Below are positions 53,038-62,655 of a DNA stretch of 64,000 bases, in pieces. The number at the start of each line of letters is the position of its first letter. Position 1 is the stretch's first letter. The position numbers were made by a program, and so were the translations under genes. Below the pieces are notes generated by a model. The model was not told where the DNA came from. It worked only from the letters and a program-made list of their open reading frames with translations, and searched no databases. This DNA is from Schaalia sp. 19OD2882 (GTDB lineage: Bacteria; Actinomycetota; Actinomycetes; Actinomycetales; Actinomycetaceae), in assembly GCF_018986735.1 (NCBI RefSeq), contig NZ_CP065521.1, positions 372,001 through 436,000 of the forward strand. Reading direction: 5' to 3'.

Positions 53038-54338
53038 ACATCCAACTCGCGGCCCAGCAATACGGTCCTGCGGACTTCTCGCAGGAAACCTGGTGGCTGA
53101 CCGTCATCAAGGCGGTCTTCCTGCTGGTCTTCCTCATCCTCAACGTCATCATGGCGCTGTGGGTGGAACGTCGCACCGTCGGTCGCATGCAGACCAGGCC
53201 GGGCCCGAATGTCGCCGGCCCCTTCGGACTGCTCCAGGCGATCGCGGATGCGGGCAAGCTCCTCTTCAAGGAGGACATGTGGACCCGCAACTCCGACAAG
53301 TTCCTGTTCCTCCTGGCCCCCACGATCGCCGCCCTGTGCGCCTTCAGCGTCTTCGCGGTCATCCCCATGGGACCGAATGTCACGATCTTCGGCATCTCCA
53401 CGCCCCTGCAGCTGGCCGACATGCCGGTGGCCGTCCTGTACATCCTGGCCATGGCGTCGCTGGGCCTGTACGGAATCGTCCTGGGCGGCTGGTCGTCACG
53501 CTCGACCCTGCCCCTGTACGGCGCAGTGCGTTCTTCCGCCCAGGTCATCAGCTACGAACTGTCCATGGGCATGGCGCTGGTCTCGGTCTTCCTCATGTCG
53601 GGAACGATGTCGACCTCGCAGATCGTCGCCGCCCAGGGCCAGTTCTGGTGGTGTCTGCCGCTGGCCCCCGCCTTCGTCATCTACCTGATCTCCATGGTCG
53701 GTGAGGTCAACCGGCTTCCCTTCGACCTTCCCGAGGCTGAAGGTGAAATCGTCGCCGGTCACATGACCGAGTACTCGTCCATGAAATTCGCCTGGTACTT
53801 CCTGTCGGAGTACGTGAACATGCTCAATGTCTCGGCGGTGGCCACGACGATGTTCTTCGGCGGATGGCACGCCCCGTGGCCGATCAGCCAGTTCCTGCCG
53901 TTCATGGACGACGGCTGGTGGGGCATGCTGTGGTTCTTCCTCAAGATGTGGTTCTTCATGTGGCTCATGGTCTGGACGCGCGCCACCTTGCTGCGCTTCC
54001 GCTACGACCAGTTCATGGAGCTCGGCTGGAAGCGTCTCATTCCCTTCTCGCTGGGCTGGCTGGTGGTCGTCGCCCTGGTGCGCGGCGTCACCCAGTGGGT
54101 GGCCATCGACCTGCCGGTCCTCGTGGGGATCATCGCCGGCGTCTTCGTCGTCGTCATCCTCGTCATGTGGTTCCTCGACCGCCCCGAGGACGAGGGCGAC
54201 GCCTCCGATGAGGACGAGGAGTTCGATCCCTTCGCCGAGGGATTCCCGGTGCCGCCGATGCCCGGCCAGAAACCACCGCCCTCGCCCCGCGCGGGACGGG
54301 CACCCATTGCCGCGACCGCCACCGAGGAGGAGCGATGA
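53034..54338 (+). CDS. nuoH: NADH-quinone oxidoreductase subunit H
   Basis: 434-residue eight-helix membrane subunit at the quinone-binding junction. Motifs are [19 protein letters not shown], the loop [13 protein letters not shown] and [21 protein letters not shown] charged, proline-rich C-terminal tail of about 55 residues ([14 protein letters not shown], then [10 protein letters not shown]) extends the core. GTG start overlaps the nuoG stop. Confidence 0.96.
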   Translation: MNIQLAAQQYGPADFSQETWWLTVIKAVFLLVFLILNVIMALWVERRTVGRMQTRPGPNVAGPFGLLQAIADAGKLLFKEDMWTRNSDKFLFLLAPTIAALCAFSVFAVIPMGPNVTIFGISTPLQLADMPVAVLYILAMASLGLYGIVLGGWSSRSTLPLYGAVRSSAQVISYELSMGMALVSVFLMSGTMSTSQIVAAQGQFWWCLPLAPAFVIYLISMVGEVNRLPFDLPEAEGEIVAGHMTEYSSMKFAWYFLSEYVNMLNVSAVATTMFFGGWHAPWPISQFLPFMDDGWWGMLWFFLKMWFFMWLMVWTRATLLRFRYDQFMELGWKRLIPFSLGWLVVVALVRGVTQWVAIDLPVLVGIIAGVFVVVILVMWFLDRPEDEGDASDEDEEFDPFAEGFPVPPMPGQKPPPSPRAGRAPIAATATEEER

Positions 54339-54991
54339 GCGACAACGCCACGGACAAGCACCTGCGCTACGAGCAGGACCCGAAGGGCCCCGTGGGCGAG
54401 TTCTTCGCCCCGGTCGCCGGCTACGGGGTGACCCTGTCGTCCTTCTTCCGCAAGACCGTCACCGAGCAGTACCCCTTCGAGGGGCCTTTCGTGGAGCCCC
54501 GCTTCCACGGACGCCACCAGCTCAACCGCTACGCGGACGGCCTGGAGAAGTGCATCGGCTGCGAGCTGTGCGCCTGGGCGTGCCCCGCGGATGCGATCCT
54601 GGTCGAGGCCGCCTCCAACACGCCCGAGGCCCAGTACAGTCCGGGTGAGCGATTCGGCAACGTCTACCAGATCAACTACCTGCGCTGCATCTTCTGCGGG
54701 TACTGCATCGAGGCCTGCCCCACCCGCGCACTGACCATGGGCCACAACTTCGAACTCACCGAGTACCGGCGTGCGGACGAGATCTACGAGAAGGACCAGC
54801 TGCTCGTGCCCTTGGCCGACGGAATGCTGGCCCCGCCGCACCCGCAGGTCGAAGACCTGAGCGACGCGGACTACTACCGGGGCGAGGTCACCGGCCCCAC
54901 CCAGGCCCAGATCGACTGGGTGCGCGAGCACCGTCCCGACGACCCGAGCCTTGCCACCGCACATCCGGTCTCCAAGGAGGCACTCCAGTGA
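54335..54991 (+). CDS. nuoI: NADH-quinone oxidoreductase subunit I
   Basis: 218-residue ferredoxin-like subunit with clusters N6a and N6b: [12 protein letters not shown] and [12 protein letters not shown]. It connects NuoG to NuoB. Overlaps nuoH and nuoJ by 4 bases each. Confidence 0.97.
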   Translation: MSDNATDKHLRYEQDPKGPVGEFFAPVAGYGVTLSSFFRKTVTEQYPFEGPFVEPRFHGRHQLNRYADGLEKCIGCELCAWACPADAILVEAASNTPEAQYSPGERFGNVYQINYLRCIFCGYCIEACPTRALTMGHNFELTEYRRADEIYEKDQLLVPLADGMLAPPHPQVEDLSDADYYRGEVTGPTQAQIDWVREHRPDDPSLATAHPVSKEALQ

Positions 54992-55992
54992 ACCAGTTGG
55001 GAACCTGGCCCCAGATGGCCTCCACCGCAGAGATGATCCTCTTCGGGTGCGTGGCCGTCGTCATGGTGGCCTGCGCCCTCGGCGTCCTCTTCTTCAAGAA
55101 GGCCGCCTACGCCGCACTGTCCATGGTCGGGGTGATGATCGGTCTGGCGGTCCTCTACCTGGCCCACGGCGCCGCCTTCCTGGGAACCGTCCAGATCGTC
55201 GTCTACACAGGCGCGATCATGATGCTCTTCCTCTTCGTCATCATGATGATCGGCTTGGGCGCCTCCGACGAGTACCAGGTGCAGGGAGCCGGCCCGATCG
55301 TCGCCTCCGTGTTCGGCGGCCTCGGACTGGTCGTCCTGTCCCTGGGGGTCCTCGGCCACACGAACATGGGTACCGCCGTCGTCGAAACCGGCATCGACCC
55401 GTATTCGGACGCCCCCGTCGAGAACCTCGCACTGGACCTGTTCACCAACCACTGGTTCTCCATGGAACTGGCCGGAGCACTGCTCGTCACCGCCGCCGTC
55501 GGCGCCATGCTGCTCACCCACTCCGACCATCTCGGCATCCGCTTCGACCAGCGGGGAGTGGCCGAGGCGAAGATGCGCGCCTTCAAGGAACGTGGGCGCC
55601 ATGTCGGACAACTGCCGGCCCCCGGCGTCTACGCCCACTCCAACGCCGTGGACGTGCCGGCACTGTCCGGCGAGACCCTGGGCCCGGTCACCGAGTCGGT
55701 GCCCCGAGTCCTGCGGGTCAAGGGCCTGGACCGGTCCATCAGCCAGGTCGACGAGTCGATCGCCGCGTCGCTTGCCCTCGTGCGGGCCGGGCGCGTCGCC
55801 GAATCGGACTTCGCACGTGACGCCTCGGCCAAGGTGCCGCGTTCGGGCGCGTGGGGCATGCCCGGCGCCCGTGCCCCACAGGGACTGGCCCAGCCCAGTG
55901 CCCACATCGACCAGCCCGCCGCCCCGGCAGCACCTGCTGCCCCCGCCACCGAGGCGCCCTTGGTCGCCACCACCGAGGAGGAGCAGAAGTGA
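54988..55992 (+). CDS. nuoJ: NADH-quinone oxidoreductase subunit J
   Basis: 334-residue membrane subunit with five helices in the first 175 residues (conserved [20 protein letters not shown]). A long hydrophilic tail follows, ending in an Ala/Pro repeat (APAAPAAPA) and acidic residues; typical NuoJ is 170-260 residues. Tail function unknown. GTG start in a GTGA overlap. Confidence 0.95.
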   Translation: MNQLGTWPQMASTAEMILFGCVAVVMVACALGVLFFKKAAYAALSMVGVMIGLAVLYLAHGAAFLGTVQIVVYTGAIMMLFLFVIMMIGLGASDEYQVQGAGPIVASVFGGLGLVVLSLGVLGHTNMGTAVVETGIDPYSDAPVENLALDLFTNHWFSMELAGALLVTAAVGAMLLTHSDHLGIRFDQRGVAEAKMRAFKERGRHVGQLPAPGVYAHSNAVDVPALSGETLGPVTESVPRVLRVKGLDRSISQVDESIAASLALVRAGRVAESDFARDASAKVPRSGAWGMPGARAPQGLAQPSAHIDQPAAPAAPAAPATEAPLVATTEEEQK

Positions 55993-56288
55993 GCCTCGCG
56001 TACTACCTGGTCCTGGCCGTCATCCTCTTCGCGATCGGCGCCACCATCGTCCTGGTCCGCCGAAGCGCGGTCATCTCGCTCATGGGCGTCGAGCTCATGC
56101 TCAATTCGGCGAATCTCGCCTTCGTCACCTTCGCCCGCATCCACGGGCAGCCCAGCGGTGAGGTCATGGCCTTCTTCGTCATGGTCGTCGCCGCCGCGGA
56201 GGTCGTCGTGGGCCTGGCCCTCATCGTGTCCATCTTCAAGGCTCGCAACACGACCAGCCTTGACGACGTCAACCTGCTGAAGAACTGA
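55989..56288 (+). CDS. nuoK: NADH-quinone oxidoreductase subunit K
   Basis: 99-residue, three-helix subunit with the family motif [16 protein letters not shown] and the conserved Glu in [16 protein letters not shown] start overlaps nuoJ. It is 13 bases from nuoL. Confidence 0.97.
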   Translation: MSLAYYLVLAVILFAIGATIVLVRRSAVISLMGVELMLNSANLAFVTFARIHGQPSGEVMAFFVMVVAAAEVVVGLALIVSIFKARNTTSLDDVNLLKN

Positions 56289-56301
56289 GGGAGGTAACGC
56301 C

Positions 56302-58329
56302 ATGACGATCCACTTCCTCCCCGCCCTCGTCGCGGCTGACGAACACGCCCACGCGGGCGCCGTGGCCGCCACCGCGGCCACGGGCACCGCCCAGTGGGCC
56401 TGGCTCATGATCGCGATCCCTGCGGTCACCGCCGCCGTGCTGCTCCTGGCCGGACGGGCCACCGACAAGTGGGGCCACTGGCTGGCCACCGCCGCCTCCT
56501 GGTCCTCCTTCGCCGTCGGTGTGGCCGTCGTCGCCCAGATGCTCGCCCTGCCCGCCGAGTCGCGCCGCATGGTCCAGCACCTGTTCACGTGGATCCCCGC
56601 CAACCAGATCGGAGCCGATGCCGCATGGCACTTCGGTGTGGACGTGGCCCTCATGCTCGACCCGCTCTCGCTGACCTTCGTCATGCTGGTCACCTTCGTG
56701 GGCTCCCTCATCCACGTGTACGCAGTGGCCTACATGGAGCACGACGCCGACCGTCGCCGCTTCTTCGCCTACCTCAACCTGTTCATCGCCGCGATGCTCA
56801 CGCTGGTCCTCGGCGACTCCTACGCTGTGCTCTTCGTCGGCTGGGAGGGCGTGGGCCTGGCCTCCTACCTGCTCATCGGCTTCTGGAACCAGGTGCCCGA
56901 CAATGCGAAGGCCGCGAAGAAGGCCTTCGTCATGAACCGTGTGGGCGACATGGGGCTGCTCATCGCCATGATGGCGATGGTCGCCAATTTCGGCACCGTG
57001 AACATCGAGCAGATCGGCCACGCCGCCGCCGAGAACCCCGGCAGCACCGCAATGCTCGTCATCGGCCTGTTCCTGCTGGTCGGCGCCTGCGGCAAGTCCG
57101 CCCAGTTCCCCCTGCAGGCATGGCTGGGTGACGCGATGGCGGGCCCGACCCCGGTCTCGGCCCTCATCCACGCGGCCACCATGGTCACCGCCGGCGTGTA
57201 CCTCGTCGTGCGTTCGGGCCCGGTCTACCAGGCCTCGCCCGTGGCGGCGACCGCCGTGGCCGTGGTCGGCGCCATCACCCTGGTCTTCGGAGCCGTCGTC
57301 GGTTCCGCCAAGGACGACATGAAGAAGGTGCTGGCGGCCTCCACCATGAGCCAGATCGGCTACATGATGCTGGGTGCGGGCCTTGGCCCCATCGGCTGGG
57401 CCTTCGCCATCTTCCACCTGTTCACCCACGGCTTCTTCAAGGCCCTCATGTTCCTCGGGGCCGGATCGGTCATGCACGGCATGGGCGACCAGGTGAACAT
57501 CCGCCGCTTCGGCGGCCTGTCCGCCGCCATGAAACTCACGTGGCTGACCTTCATGGCAGGCTGGCTGGCGATCCTCGGCGTGCCGCCCTTCTCGGGCTTC
57601 TGGTCCAAGGACAAGATCATCGAGGCCGCCTTCGCCGTCGACCACTTCGGAGGCACTCCCGCCCCCTGGGCCGGATGGGTCTTCGGCATGGTCGCCATGC
57701 TGGGCGCGGGCCTGACCGCCTTCTACATGTCGCGTCTGTTCTTCATGATCTTCCACGGACAAAAGCGCTGGACCTCCGAGGCCGAGGGCGCCCCCGTGCA
57801 CCCGCACGAGTCCGGCGTCCTCATGACCGCCCCGCTGGTCATCCTCGCCGTGTGCGCCGTGGCCATCGGCGGCCTGCTGTCCATCGGCAACGTCTTCACG
57901 ACCTGGTTGGAGCCCGCCATCGGCGGAGTCGTCCACGCCGAGCCGGTCCTGCCGGTCATTGCGATCCAGATCGGCACCCTCGTCCTCGTCCTTGCGGGCG
58001 CGGCCCTGGCGTGGAAGATGTACGCGGCCTCCGAAGTGCCCACCGCCGTTCCGGCCGGATCGGCCCTGACCCGCGCGGCCCGCGAGGACCTCTACCAGGA
58101 CAAGGTCAACGAGGCGGTCTTCGTGGTCCCCGGATCGGCTCTGGTCCGGGTCGCCTCGGTGGGCGACAGCGCGGCCGTCGACGGCGTGGTGAAAGGCGTG
58201 GCAGCGGTGTCGACCGGAACGGGTCGCCTCGTGGCCTTCACCCAGAACGGCCATGCCCGCACCTATGCCTCCTACGTCCTGGGCGGGGTCGTCCTCGCCC
58301 TGGCCGTCGTCCTCGGCTTCAGGCTCTGA
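56302..58329 (+). CDS. nuoL: NADH-quinone oxidoreductase subunit L
   Basis: 675-residue antiporter-like proton-pumping subunit with the long lateral helix. The core motif GWEGVGLASYLLIGFW, lysine-bearing GDAMAGPTPVSALIHAATMVTAGVY region, and the distal lateral helix are present. Ribosome site GGGAGG. Confidence 0.97.
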   Translation: MTIHFLPALVAADEHAHAGAVAATAATGTAQWAWLMIAIPAVTAAVLLLAGRATDKWGHWLATAASWSSFAVGVAVVAQMLALPAESRRMVQHLFTWIPANQIGADAAWHFGVDVALMLDPLSLTFVMLVTFVGSLIHVYAVAYMEHDADRRRFFAYLNLFIAAMLTLVLGDSYAVLFVGWEGVGLASYLLIGFWNQVPDNAKAAKKAFVMNRVGDMGLLIAMMAMVANFGTVNIEQIGHAAAENPGSTAMLVIGLFLLVGACGKSAQFPLQAWLGDAMAGPTPVSALIHAATMVTAGVYLVVRSGPVYQASPVAATAVAVVGAITLVFGAVVGSAKDDMKKVLAASTMSQIGYMMLGAGLGPIGWAFAIFHLFTHGFFKALMFLGAGSVMHGMGDQVNIRRFGGLSAAMKLTWLTFMAGWLAILGVPPFSGFWSKDKIIEAAFAVDHFGGTPAPWAGWVFGMVAMLGAGLTAFYMSRLFFMIFHGQKRWTSEAEGAPVHPHESGVLMTAPLVILAVCAVAIGGLLSIGNVFTTWLEPAIGGVVHAEPVLPVIAIQIGTLVLVLAGAALAWKMYAASEVPTAVPAGSALTRAAREDLYQDKVNEAVFVVPGSALVRVASVGDSAAVDGVVKGVAAVSTGTGRLVAFTQNGHARTYASYVLGGVVLALAVVLGFRL

Positions 58330-58344
58330 GAGAAGGACATTCAC

Positions 58345-59925
58345 ATGATTGAAATGGTGAACGCGCAGCTCCCGCTGCTCAGCGTCCTCGTGGCCCTGCC
58401 GACCGTGGGAGCACTTCTCCTGGCCGCCGTGCCGGCCCTGAGGAAGATGGGACGTGCGGTCGCGCTGGTCGTGTCGCTGCTCGAACTCATCGTCGCCCTG
58501 TGGGTCTTCGTCGGCCAGTTCGACTGGGCCGCGGCCGGCAGCCACCAGCTGGTCGAGTCCTGGGTGTGGATCCCCGAGATGGGCGTCAGCTGGTCGCTGG
58601 GGGTCAACGCCCTGGGGGCCGTCATGGTGCTCCTGGCAATCGCATTGGTGCCCATCGTCCTGGTCGCCGGATGGGACGAGGACGCCGACCCCGCCAGGGA
58701 CGGCACCTACGCCGCCCTCGTGCTGGTGCTCGAGACCTTCATGGTCCTCATTTTCTCGGCTTTCGACGTCGTCGTCTTCTACATCGCCTTCGAAGCCATG
58801 CTCATCCCTCTGTACCTGATGATCGGACGCTTCGGAGTGGGCGATGAGGCGACCCGCAAGGCCGCCGCCATGAAGTTCCTGCTCTTCTCACTGGCCGGCG
58901 GACTGGTGATGCTCGGTGGCCTGGTCGCCCTGTGGGCGCAGGTTCCCGCCGCCTTGCACACCGACTCCTTCTTCCGCCTGGACACCCTGGTGACCCTGAC
59001 CGCGGACCTTGCACCCGCAGTCCAGATGGGCGTCTTCATCAGTTTCATGGTCGCCTTCGCGATCAAGGCGCCGATGGTTCCGGTCCACACGTGGCTGCCC
59101 GACACTGCGGCGGTGGCCCGCCCGGGCACCTCGGTGCTGCTGGTCGGCGTACTGGACAAGATCGGCACCTTCGGGATGCTCGCCTTGTGCCTGTCGCTCT
59201 TCCCGGGTGCTGCCGTGCAGGCCGCGCCCGTCCTGTGCGTCCTCGCCGTGGTCTCCGTCATCTGGGGGGGCCTGGCCGCCATCGGCCAGGACGACATCAT
59301 GCGACTGGTCAGCTACACCTCCGTGTCCCACTTCGGGTTCATGGTCCTGGGCACCTTCATCGGCACCCTGCCGGCCATGGTCGGCGCCATGTTCTACATG
59401 GTCGCCCACGGGGTGTCCATCGCCGCCATGTTCCTGCTGTCGGGCTGGCTGGCCCAGAGGGCCGGCACCGGCGACATGCGTCGCTTCTCCGGTATGCAGC
59501 GCGTCACCCCGGTGCTCGCGGGCCTGTGGCTGGTCTCCGGTCTGGCTTCGGTGGCTCTGCCGGGCCTGTCCGGTTTCGTCCCGGAGTACATGGTTCTCAT
59601 GGGCACTTGGCAAAAGTCGATCCCCTTGGCGCTCTTCGCCGTCACCGGGGTGGTCATCGCCGCCATCTACCTGCTGCTGCCCTACCAGAGGGTGTTCACC
59701 GGCGGACCCCGCAAGGAGACCGGCTCGCTGCCCGACCTGGGTGCGCGTGAGAAGTCCGTCATGGTGCCCCTGGTGGCCGCCATGTTCATCCTGGGCATCG
59801 TCTCCGCGCCTGTCATCAGTGCCTTGACGCCCGTCGCCGAGGATCTGCTCAGTCCGATGTCCGCTGTCGCGGACCAGGCGCCGGCCACATCCTCCGCAGT
59901 CCTGACCGAAGGGATCTCGAAGTGA
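58345..59925 (+). CDS. nuoM: NADH-quinone oxidoreductase subunit M
   Basis: 526-residue antiporter-like subunit. Visible family features are the conserved Glu segment FYIAFEAMLIPLYLMIG, FAIKAPMVPVHTWLPD and SYTSVSHFGFMVLG. In-frame ATG 58357 is a possible later start. The stop overlaps nuoN (GTGA). Confidence 0.96.
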   Translation: MIEMVNAQLPLLSVLVALPTVGALLLAAVPALRKMGRAVALVVSLLELIVALWVFVGQFDWAAAGSHQLVESWVWIPEMGVSWSLGVNALGAVMVLLAIALVPIVLVAGWDEDADPARDGTYAALVLVLETFMVLIFSAFDVVVFYIAFEAMLIPLYLMIGRFGVGDEATRKAAAMKFLLFSLAGGLVMLGGLVALWAQVPAALHTDSFFRLDTLVTLTADLAPAVQMGVFISFMVAFAIKAPMVPVHTWLPDTAAVARPGTSVLLVGVLDKIGTFGMLALCLSLFPGAAVQAAPVLCVLAVVSVIWGGLAAIGQDDIMRLVSYTSVSHFGFMVLGTFIGTLPAMVGAMFYMVAHGVSIAAMFLLSGWLAQRAGTGDMRRFSGMQRVTPVLAGLWLVSGLASVALPGLSGFVPEYMVLMGTWQKSIPLALFAVTGVVIAAIYLLLPYQRVFTGGPRKETGSLPDLGAREKSVMVPLVAAMFILGIVSAPVISALTPVAEDLLSPMSAVADQAPATSSAVLTEGISK

Positions 59926-61526
59926 ATCTCCTGGCTTCTGCTGTGATCGAGGCGCCCACGATTGCGTGGCTGAGCCTCGTCCCGGTGATGATCGTCATCG
60001 GCGGTGCGGTCTTGGCCGTCCTCCTGGAGTCCTTCGCTCCCGTGGGCGTGCGTCGTCTCTGCGTGATCGCCACGTCCCTGCTGGTCACCCTGGCTGCCGC
60101 GGTGGCGCTGATTTCACGCTGGATGTCGGTGACCGGCGCCTTGGCGCACCGCGCCGACATCACCCCTGCGGAGTTGCCCGCGGTTGACGGGGAGTACTTG
60201 GAGGACCCCCTGACCCTGGGGGCCCAGCTGGTCCTCGTCCTCGTGGCATTCCTCGCCTTCCTCGTCATGGCGGACCGCACGGCCGTGGGAGACGGCGCAT
60301 TCGCCGGCCAGCCCTCGGACCGCCCGGGATCGCACGACGAGGAACTGTCCGACCAGAAGGGCTACCAGCGCTCCGAGATGTTCGCCCTGGGGCTGTTCTC
60401 GCTGGGCGGCATGATGGTCTTCCCGGCTGCGAACTCCTTCGTCGCCCTGTTCGTGGCCCTCGAGGTCATGTCACTGCCGCTGTACATCCTGGCGGCGACT
60501 GCGCGCAGGCGCCGCCAACTGTCGCAGGAAGCGGGCATCAAGTACTTCATCCTGGGTGCCTTCTCCTCCGGCTTCATGCTCATGGGCTCGGCGTTCCTGT
60601 ACGGAATCAGCGGAACCCTGACCATCTCGAAGGTCGCCGATGTGCTCTCCACCTCCGTGCGCACCGACTGGCTCGCCCTGACGGGCATCTTCATGGTGAT
60701 GGTGGGCCTGCTGTTCAAGGTGGGCGCCGCCCCCTTCCACGCGTGGACCCCGGACGTCTACACGGGCGCGCCGACCCCTGTCACCGGTTTCATGGCCGCT
60801 GCCGTCAAGGTGGCCGCCTTCGCGGCGATGTTGCGCTTCCACAGCGTCATTGCCGCCATCATGCAGTGGGACCTGATGCCGGTGTTCCTGGCTGTGGCAG
60901 TGCTGACCATGCTTGTGGGCACCTTCGCCGGCCTGGTCCAGTTCGACGTCAAGCGGATGCTCGCCTATTCCTCGATCGCCCATGCGGGTTTCGTGCTGCT
61001 GGGCGTCTTCTCCCTGGTCGAGGGATCCTCCGGGCACGTGCTCTTCTACCTGATCGGCTACGGTCTGGCCACGGTGGGAGCTTTCGCCGTCGTCTCGCTG
61101 GTGCGTTCGGTGGACTCCGAGGGCGTCATCGGCGGCGAGGTCACCGACATCCGCCGCTGGGCGGGCCTTGGCCGGTCGAACCCGTGGATCGGTGGCGCCA
61201 TGCTGCTGTTCCTGCTCTCCTTCGCCGGCATCCCGCTGACGGCGGGCTTCATCGGCAAGTTCGTGGTCTTCTCCGACGCCTTCGCCGCGGGCTTCGGCTG
61301 GTTCGTGGCCGTGGCCCTGTTGTGCTCGGCAGTGACCGCGTTCTTCTACTTCCGCCTGGTGCGCCTGCTCTTCTTCACCGAACCCTCCGGGGACGTGGTG
61401 GTGGCACGTTCCGAGGGGCTGTCAATGATTGCGATCATTTTGAGTGTCGCAGGTACGATTGCGCTGGGCGTCTTCCCGAGCCCGGTCCTGTCCCTGCTGA
61501 ATCAGGTGGTCATCCTTCTGCCGTGA
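59922..61526 (+). CDS. nuoN: NADH-quinone oxidoreductase subunit N
   Basis: 534-residue antiporter-like subunit; motifs FVALEVMSLPLYILA, KVGAAPFHAWTPDVYTGAPTPVTGFMA and MLAYSSIAHAGFVLLG. Last structural gene of complex I. Its stop overlaps the GTG of the prenyl synthase, coupling quinone-chain synthesis to the respiratory complex. Confidence 0.96.
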   Translation: MNLLASAVIEAPTIAWLSLVPVMIVIGGAVLAVLLESFAPVGVRRLCVIATSLLVTLAAAVALISRWMSVTGALAHRADITPAELPAVDGEYLEDPLTLGAQLVLVLVAFLAFLVMADRTAVGDGAFAGQPSDRPGSHDEELSDQKGYQRSEMFALGLFSLGGMMVFPAANSFVALFVALEVMSLPLYILAATARRRRQLSQEAGIKYFILGAFSSGFMLMGSAFLYGISGTLTISKVADVLSTSVRTDWLALTGIFMVMVGLLFKVGAAPFHAWTPDVYTGAPTPVTGFMAAAVKVAAFAAMLRFHSVIAAIMQWDLMPVFLAVAVLTMLVGTFAGLVQFDVKRMLAYSSIAHAGFVLLGVFSLVEGSSGHVLFYLIGYGLATVGAFAVVSLVRSVDSEGVIGGEVTDIRRWAGLGRSNPWIGGAMLLFLLSFAGIPLTAGFIGKFVVFSDAFAAGFGWFVAVALLCSAVTAFFYFRLVRLLFFTEPSGDVVVARSEGLSMIAIILSVAGTIALGVFPSPVLSLLNQVVILLP

Positions 61527-62533
61527 GTGTCCACGCCCCCGATCTCCACGTCCCTGACCTGGAGGCCCGCATCACGCCGGGCCTCGAGGCCGTCGAGGAT
61601 CGTCTCCTCGAGGCGGTCCAGGGGTCTCGCGACCTCATCGACGAACTCACCCGCCACTTGGCGCATGCCGGTGGCAAGAGGATCCGTCCGGTGCTCACCT
61701 TGGTGTGCGCCCAACTGGGCGATCCTGACCGGGCGCTGGGGGAGCAGGTCCTCACAGCGGCCACCGGGGTCGAGCTCACTCACTTGGCGTCGCTGTACCA
61801 CGACGACGTCATGGACTCGGCGCCGACGAGGCGCGGCGTGCCCTCGGCCCAGCACCTGTGGGGGAACAATCGGGCGATCCTGGCCGGTGACGTCCTCTTC
61901 GCGCGGGCTTCACGGATGGTGGCCGACCTCGGCGAGGAGACGGTCCGCCACCACGCGCACACCTTTGAGCGCCTGTGCGTCGGTCAGCTGAACGAGACCT
62001 TCGGGCCGCGTGAGGGCGATGACCCGGTGGAGTTCTACCTGCAGGTCCTCGCCGACAAGACAGGGTCGCTGGTGGCTGCCGCAGGCTACCTTGGCGCCTT
62101 CCACGGGGGCGCCGGCACCGAGGTCGCCGACGTGGTCGGAGAATTCGGCGAACGCATTGGCGTGGCCTTCCAGATCGCCGATGACGTCATCGACATCTGC
62201 GCCGAAGGCACGTCCGGCAAGACACCGGGCACCGATCTGCGTGAGGGTGTGGACACACTGCCGGTCCTGTTGCTCAGGCGGCGTGAGGCGCGGGGGACCA
62301 TTGACCAGGCCGGTCGGCAGATCCTCGCGAAGCTCGGCGAGGACCTGTCCTCCGATGAAGCTTTGCGTGACTTGGTCCTGGCATTGCGTTCCCATGACGT
62401 CATGGAGGAAACCCGTGAGATGGCGCGGTCGTGGTCGAACAGGGCCGTTGCCGTGCTCGACGCGCTGCCCCGGGGTGAGGCTCGAACCGCCTTGGAGGCC
62501 TTCGCCGATCTGATGGTGGACCGCCTGGCCTGA
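61523..62533 (+). CDS. Long-chain polyprenyl diphosphate synthase (menaquinone side chain)
   Basis: 336-residue trans-prenyltransferase. The first Asp-rich motif HDDVMD near residue 94 and second DDVID near 220 are intact, with GGKRIRP at the N-terminus and the FQIADD context. The small residues before the first Asp motif (LTHLASLYHDD) fit a long-chain (heptaprenyl to nonaprenyl) class, consistent with supplying menaquinone. GTG start overlaps nuoN by 4 bases. Confidence 0.9.
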   Translation: MSVHAPDLHVPDLEARITPGLEAVEDRLLEAVQGSRDLIDELTRHLAHAGGKRIRPVLTLVCAQLGDPDRALGEQVLTAATGVELTHLASLYHDDVMDSAPTRRGVPSAQHLWGNNRAILAGDVLFARASRMVADLGEETVRHHAHTFERLCVGQLNETFGPREGDDPVEFYLQVLADKTGSLVAAAGYLGAFHGGAGTEVADVVGEFGERIGVAFQIADDVIDICAEGTSGKTPGTDLREGVDTLPVLLLRRREARGTIDQAGRQILAKLGEDLSSDEALRDLVLALRSHDVMEETREMARSWSNRAVAVLDALPRGEARTALEAFADLMVDRLA

Positions 62534-62563
62534 AGCCTTCCACCTTGGCGCTTCCACCCTGGT

Positions 62564-62590
62564 GTGGGGTCCTCGGCCCGGGGGCCCCAC
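62564..62590 (+). terminator. Terminator hairpin ending the nuo operon
   Basis: GTGGGG pairs with CCCCAC and the stem continues inward with one G-U pair for about 10 bp. It lies between convergent genes, and the rest of the 122-base gap shows nothing else. No T-run. Confidence 0.5.
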
Positions 62591-62655
62591 GCCGCGAGGC
62601 GTCGCCCCTCCACCGGTGGTGTGCGATCGGCACGGACCCGTCGGTGCGCGCAGGC

